Below are positions 57,641 to 60,585 of a stretch of 60,585 nucleotides of DNA, in pieces. The notes under the pieces were generated by a model. It made no database searches, was not told the origin of the DNA, and worked only from the letters and a program-made list of their open reading frames with translations. The translations under genes and the position numbers were made by a program. The first letter of the stretch is position 1. Each line of letters begins with the position of its first letter. Source of the DNA: Psychromonas sp. (GTDB lineage Bacteria > Pseudomonadota > Gammaproteobacteria > Enterobacterales > Psychromonadaceae); the NCBI GenBank assembly GCA_013619145.1, contig JABXKR010000279.1:1-60585 (forward strand). Reading direction: 5' to 3'.

Positions 57641-58792
57641 TTTATCACCATAAAACAAATAGATAAAAACCAACGGTATCAGCAACAGGTACAAATTTTG
57701 CAGTTGTTGCAGCGCATCAACAGTGCTGGAGAACAGATAACCAGCAAGAGTAAAAAACAGCACTAGCACAAACTGCGAATAATAACTTTTGCAGATAATA
57801 TAGCGGATCGCTTGCTGACGTTCGGCCAAATCATAAAAGCGTTTATTAAAAGCTAAACGGAAGAAGCTGGTTAAAAAAGCAATAATTAATATTGTTACAT
57901 ACAGATACAATGTGTCACCTTGTAAACTTAACTGCCCTCTTAATAACCATGAAAGTGCATAAGCAAAAACCGCAACAATAAAGATGCGCTGCGCATTGCT
58001 ATGGTCAATGCGTTTTTTAATAATGAAAAAAATAACCGCCAAACAGAGCCCCAAGATCACAATCAACAGCCCTAATTTCAGTAAGTTTTGTTGGGTTAAA
58101 AGATACAGGGATAACAGCCAGAAATAACTTTCTAAAAATAGAAACACGCCATCAATCAAAAAAATAGTTTTCGATTTAAAAGCATCCTGAAACTGCATTA
58201 TTTGTACAAAAGAGAATGCTTTAGGTTGATCCTTTTCCAGCAACTCAACTGCGCTAGCTAAACTGCCTTTTACCATAAAATAACCGAGCATTGACAGGCT
58301 CACATAGAGAGCCAGTAAGATTTTAAGATGCGCCGCATCTAATAAATAACTGCCGATTAATACCCCTAGTTTTAATACTATCACCAGCAAAATTTGAAAA
58401 TTACCAAAGGTATTACCGCTGTTTTTTGTTTCAGTGACACGCTGAAACAGGATGCGTTGCGTTGACCAGTAAAAACAGCCTGCCGCTCCGTTAATCAAAG
58501 CGCCAAGTGATAATAATAACGGCAGATTATCTGCCAATAATAAGCTGACCAAAGCAATCTCAAAGAGGAACGACAGGGCAATAATCAATGACCATTTTGC
58601 AGTGGCACGTAATCTATCCCAGGCAAGCATCGCCATCACAAAACCCAGCGCGGTTAATGCCGTAAAATTGGCGATATCCGCGAGATTTAAGCCTTTATTC
58701 CATAAAATAACGGGGATAAAAATAGGCAGCAAACCAATCAAAAAACCATGTATGCCGGAAAATAGGTAAAAAGTGCGTATTAAGCCTGTCAT
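57617..58792 (-). CDS. MFS-like transporter of the ATP-grasp operon
   Basis: 391 aa with about 11-12 hydrophobic segments and a large loop (about residues 180-205), the major-facilitator layout. It starts MTGLIRTFYLFSGIHGFLIG. The start codon overlaps the stop of the upstream ATP-grasp gene (TAATG), so the two are coupled. An exporter of the product of the two ligases is the simplest inference. No substrate can be read from the sequence. Confidence 0.7.
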   Translation of the reverse strand: MTGLIRTFYLFSGIHGFLIGLLPIFIPVILWNKGLNLADIANFTALTALGFVMAMLAWDRLRATAKWSLIIALSFLFEIALVSLLLADNLPLLLSLGALINGAAGCFYWSTQRILFQRVTETKNSGNTFGNFQILLVIVLKLGVLIGSYLLDAAHLKILLALYVSLSMLGYFMVKGSLASAVELLEKDQPKAFSFVQIMQFQDAFKSKTIFLIDGVFLFLESYFWLLSLYLLTQQNLLKLGLLIVILGLCLAVIFFIIKKRIDHSNAQRIFIVAVFAYALSWLLRGQLSLQGDTLYLYVTILIIAFLTSFFRLAFNKRFYDLAERQQAIRYIICKSYYSQFVLVLFFTLAGYLFSSTVDALQQLQNLYLLLIPLVFIYLFYGDKNTTKPAD

Positions 58793-59700
58793 TAATAGGT
58801 GTCTAACTGTTGAATATCAAGTTGCTCTAACTGATTAAATTCCGCACTGAGATCTTCAGCGATGCCATAGCGAGGAAAAGCATGCATTTTCAGGTAGGGA
58901 CGGGAATTTACCTCTAGAAAAATACATTTTTGCTGGTCGCAATCCGTTTCAATGCCTTTTTCTAAAATCACATCGATCCCTAAAACATTCGCATCAAAGA
59001 GGCGCAAAACGTCTTTAAACAGCTTGTGATTAACTTCGGGGATCAGGGCCTTATCAATAACTCTGACCACCCCACCCGGCGCTAATGAGATACGATAAAA
59101 CAGCGTGACCTGCTCTTTGTCAGCAGGAACCGTTGCCAAGTTATAACCTTGTTTGTTTAAAAAAGTTTGCGTTTGTGAACCTTTTTGTAAGGACGACATA
59201 CAAGGGTATAAATTCATGGTTTCCCGAACTGTATTTTCCCTATCAATTAACTCACTGATCGTGGCCTTGCCATCACCAATAACAAACGGCGCATAACGTT
59301 GTAATACCGAGATAACTTTGCCATTAGCCACCACTACGCGGTAATTATGGCCCTGCAAATATTGTTCAACAACCGTGAACGGCCACCATAATTTAGCAAA
59401 AAACAGGGCGCGCCATAGCTCTTTATAATTATTGATCGGAAAAAAACTGCCGCGTGAAAAACCACTGACATTAGGTTTAACTACCAGGGGAAAGCCGTAC
59501 TGTCTGGCAAATTGAATCGCTTTAAAGGGATTAAAAAAAATCATCCCTTGCGCACAGGGAATATTACCTTTGCTAAAGACGGCTCTGGCTTGCTCTTTAC
59601 TGCGACAACTTTTGCGCACCGCTAGGCTATTATAATTACTGCAGCCATCCATAAAGGTTTTGCTTATCCACGCATAAATTATTTTTTTAAATTGACTCAT
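58792..59700 (-). CDS. ATP-grasp ligase, cyanophycin-synthetase-like domain
   Basis: 302 aa. ATP-grasp features are PLVVKPNVSGFSRG (nucleotide loop, near residue 71), VVEQYLQGHNYRVVVANG, the FVIGDGKATISELIDREN motif found in cyanophycin synthetase-type grasps, and FLEVNSRPYL (Mg-binding Glu and Asn, near residue 265). It would form an acyl phosphate and couple it to an amine. It lacks the Mur-ligase half of cyanophycin synthetase. It overlaps both neighbours (4 and 1 bp). Substrate unknown. Confidence 0.72.
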   Translation of the reverse strand: MSQFKKIIYAWISKTFMDGCSNYNSLAVRKSCRSKEQARAVFSKGNIPCAQGMIFFNPFKAIQFARQYGFPLVVKPNVSGFSRGSFFPINNYKELWRALFFAKLWWPFTVVEQYLQGHNYRVVVANGKVISVLQRYAPFVIGDGKATISELIDRENTVRETMNLYPCMSSLQKGSQTQTFLNKQGYNLATVPADKEQVTLFYRISLAPGGVVRVIDKALIPEVNHKLFKDVLRLFDANVLGIDVILEKGIETDCDQQKCIFLEVNSRPYLKMHAFPRYGIAEDLSAEFNQLEQLDIQQLDTY

Positions 59701-60536
59701 AAAGTGATCTCACTTTTAGTTATCGCTTTTAACAGATGCGCACATTTTAGTTTTTTAAAAAACACCGCTTTAACCGTTTGCGTAGCGGGAATGGTTTTGG
59801 TTACCGCTGCCAGTTGCTGCATCGCAGTTAAAACAAATTTAATTTTCTGCCAAGTTTGCAACTCTTCAACTAACAGCAGCAATGGCATCGGCACAAAAAG
59901 ATTAATTTCAATAATATGAAAGTGCCCTGCAATCAGACTTGCTAATGAATCGGCGCGAACACCATAACGAGCGATACGAAATTGGCCGCAACGCTTAAGA
60001 TGTGACCATATTTTTGTTTGTTGCTCTTTGCTTAACTGCCCTGCCAAATCCTGATAGTAGCTTGTTTGGTTGTAAATCCCGTTAATAGGTAAGGGATCAT
60101 CCCCGCTATTACAGGTTTCTGTAATCGAAAACAGTGCGACTTGCTCAATGTTTTCGCTCTGTGCAATCACAAAAATTTCAAATTCCCGTTTTCCCGGTGC
60201 TGCGCTTTGAATTAAATAAAAAGGATGCCTTGTGGTGCGTGCCTGGCGGTGACTATTGAGTTGTTGCAGGTTATCAGCACGGATAATACCTTGGGAATTT
60301 TGTCCCCATTCCGGTTTAACAAAAACAGGGTAGCTATCGGGATCCCTTTGTCCAAAATCCATAAACTGCTCAAGCCGCCACTGCTTGGGGATGCGCTGAT
60401 CCATATCCAACTTAGAAAAGAGATTACGTTGATCATTGAAATATGGCGCATTTAGTTGAAAATATTTCCATGGCCCAACCCTTAATCGAATGCAATGCAA
60501 AATATATGAAGCAACCAGTAAGATACGAATTAGCAA
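59697..60536 (-). CDS. Second ATP-grasp-type protein of the operon (TTG start)
   Basis: 279 aa. The start is TTG 60536 because AGGAGG lies exactly 8 nt upstream (60545-60550) and no ATG fits. The ATP-grasp pattern is YPVFVKPEWGQNSQGI (near residue 70) and an acidic metal-site stretch HFHIIEINLFVPMPL (near residue 217). It is more divergent than its neighbour, and some active-site residues are hard to place. The C-terminal part (240-279) is basic. Upstream genes cannot be seen because the contig ends here. Confidence 0.6.
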   Translation of the reverse strand: MLIRILLVASYILHCIRLRVGPWKYFQLNAPYFNDQRNLFSKLDMDQRIPKQWRLEQFMDFGQRDPDSYPVFVKPEWGQNSQGIIRADNLQQLNSHRQARTTRHPFYLIQSAAPGKREFEIFVIAQSENIEQVALFSITETCNSGDDPLPINGIYNQTSYYQDLAGQLSKEQQTKIWSHLKRCGQFRIARYGVRADSLASLIAGHFHIIEINLFVPMPLLLLVEELQTWQKIKFVLTAMQQLAAVTKTIPATQTVKAVFFKKLKCAHLLKAITKSEITL

Positions 60537-60562
60537 ATGATTAACCTCCTCTATCTACTGCC

Positions 60563-60585
60563 CTGTCTCTTATACACATCTGACG
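60563..60585. other. Nextera/Tn5 transposase sequencing adapter
   Basis: CTGTCTCTTATACACATCT (60563-60581) is the exact 19-bp Tn5 mosaic end used in Nextera libraries, followed by GACG, the start of one read adapter. It is untrimmed adapter and not genomic sequence. The true contig sequence ends at 60562. Confidence 0.97.

Overview
The window is 60.6 kb of low-GC, gene-dense chromosome from a marine-type gammaproteobacterium. Ribosomal, GlnA, TypA, OxyR and RsuA proteins are close to the enterobacterial versions. An octaheme tetrathionate-reductase-type cytochrome, a DUF3373-type porin, a type III glutamine synthetase and DUF2868/DUF3482/DUF2956 genes point to the Psychromonas/Shewanella/Alteromonadales neighbourhood. 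The genus is inference from gene content only. The last 23 bases (60563-60585) are a Nextera transposase adapter, so the right edge is an assembly end and not real sequence.

Layout. 1-7.8 kb (minus strand): a sensor gene cut by the left edge, a pitrilysin-type M16 protease, the dtd-yihY pair and typA. 8-15.5 kb (plus): a nitrogen-assimilation block, glnA, then an unrelated type III glutamine synthetase, a DUF4124 protein, glnL (ntrB) and glnG (ntrC). Two NtrC-like sites lie before glnA and a good sigma-54 promoter lies before the type III enzyme. 15.6-28.7 kb: putP, an AsmA-like protein, recG, pldA, the DUF3482/DUF2868 GTPase-membrane pair, trmH, a SieB-like membrane protein, an Ig-like surface lipoprotein and oxyR.

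28.7-42.5 kb (minus): the complete S10, spc and alpha ribosomal operons in the E. coli order, rpsJ through rplQ, including rpmJ, secY and rpoA. The three transcription units are visible at their joints: a S10 promoter with a leader of about 170 nt, a terminator between rpsQ and rplN, and an alpha-type S4-responsive leader before the GTG start of rpsM.

42.7-60.5 kb: tmcA, rsuA and a one-domain alkyltransferase (plus). Then a respiratory cluster read on the minus strand: octaheme cytochrome, cytochrome b, a small periplasmic protein and a porin. It probably carries electrons from quinol through the membrane cytochrome b to the periplasmic octaheme enzyme. Next come yicC, a decayed CobW-type GTPase, an HDOD protein, a HIT protein, the fatty acid cis/trans isomerase, DUF1289-DUF2956-dapB, and at the right edge a tightly overlapping operon of two ATP-grasp ligases and an MFS-like transporter. 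That last operon is the most likely undescribed system here: a candidate ligase-plus-exporter pathway for a small peptide-like product.
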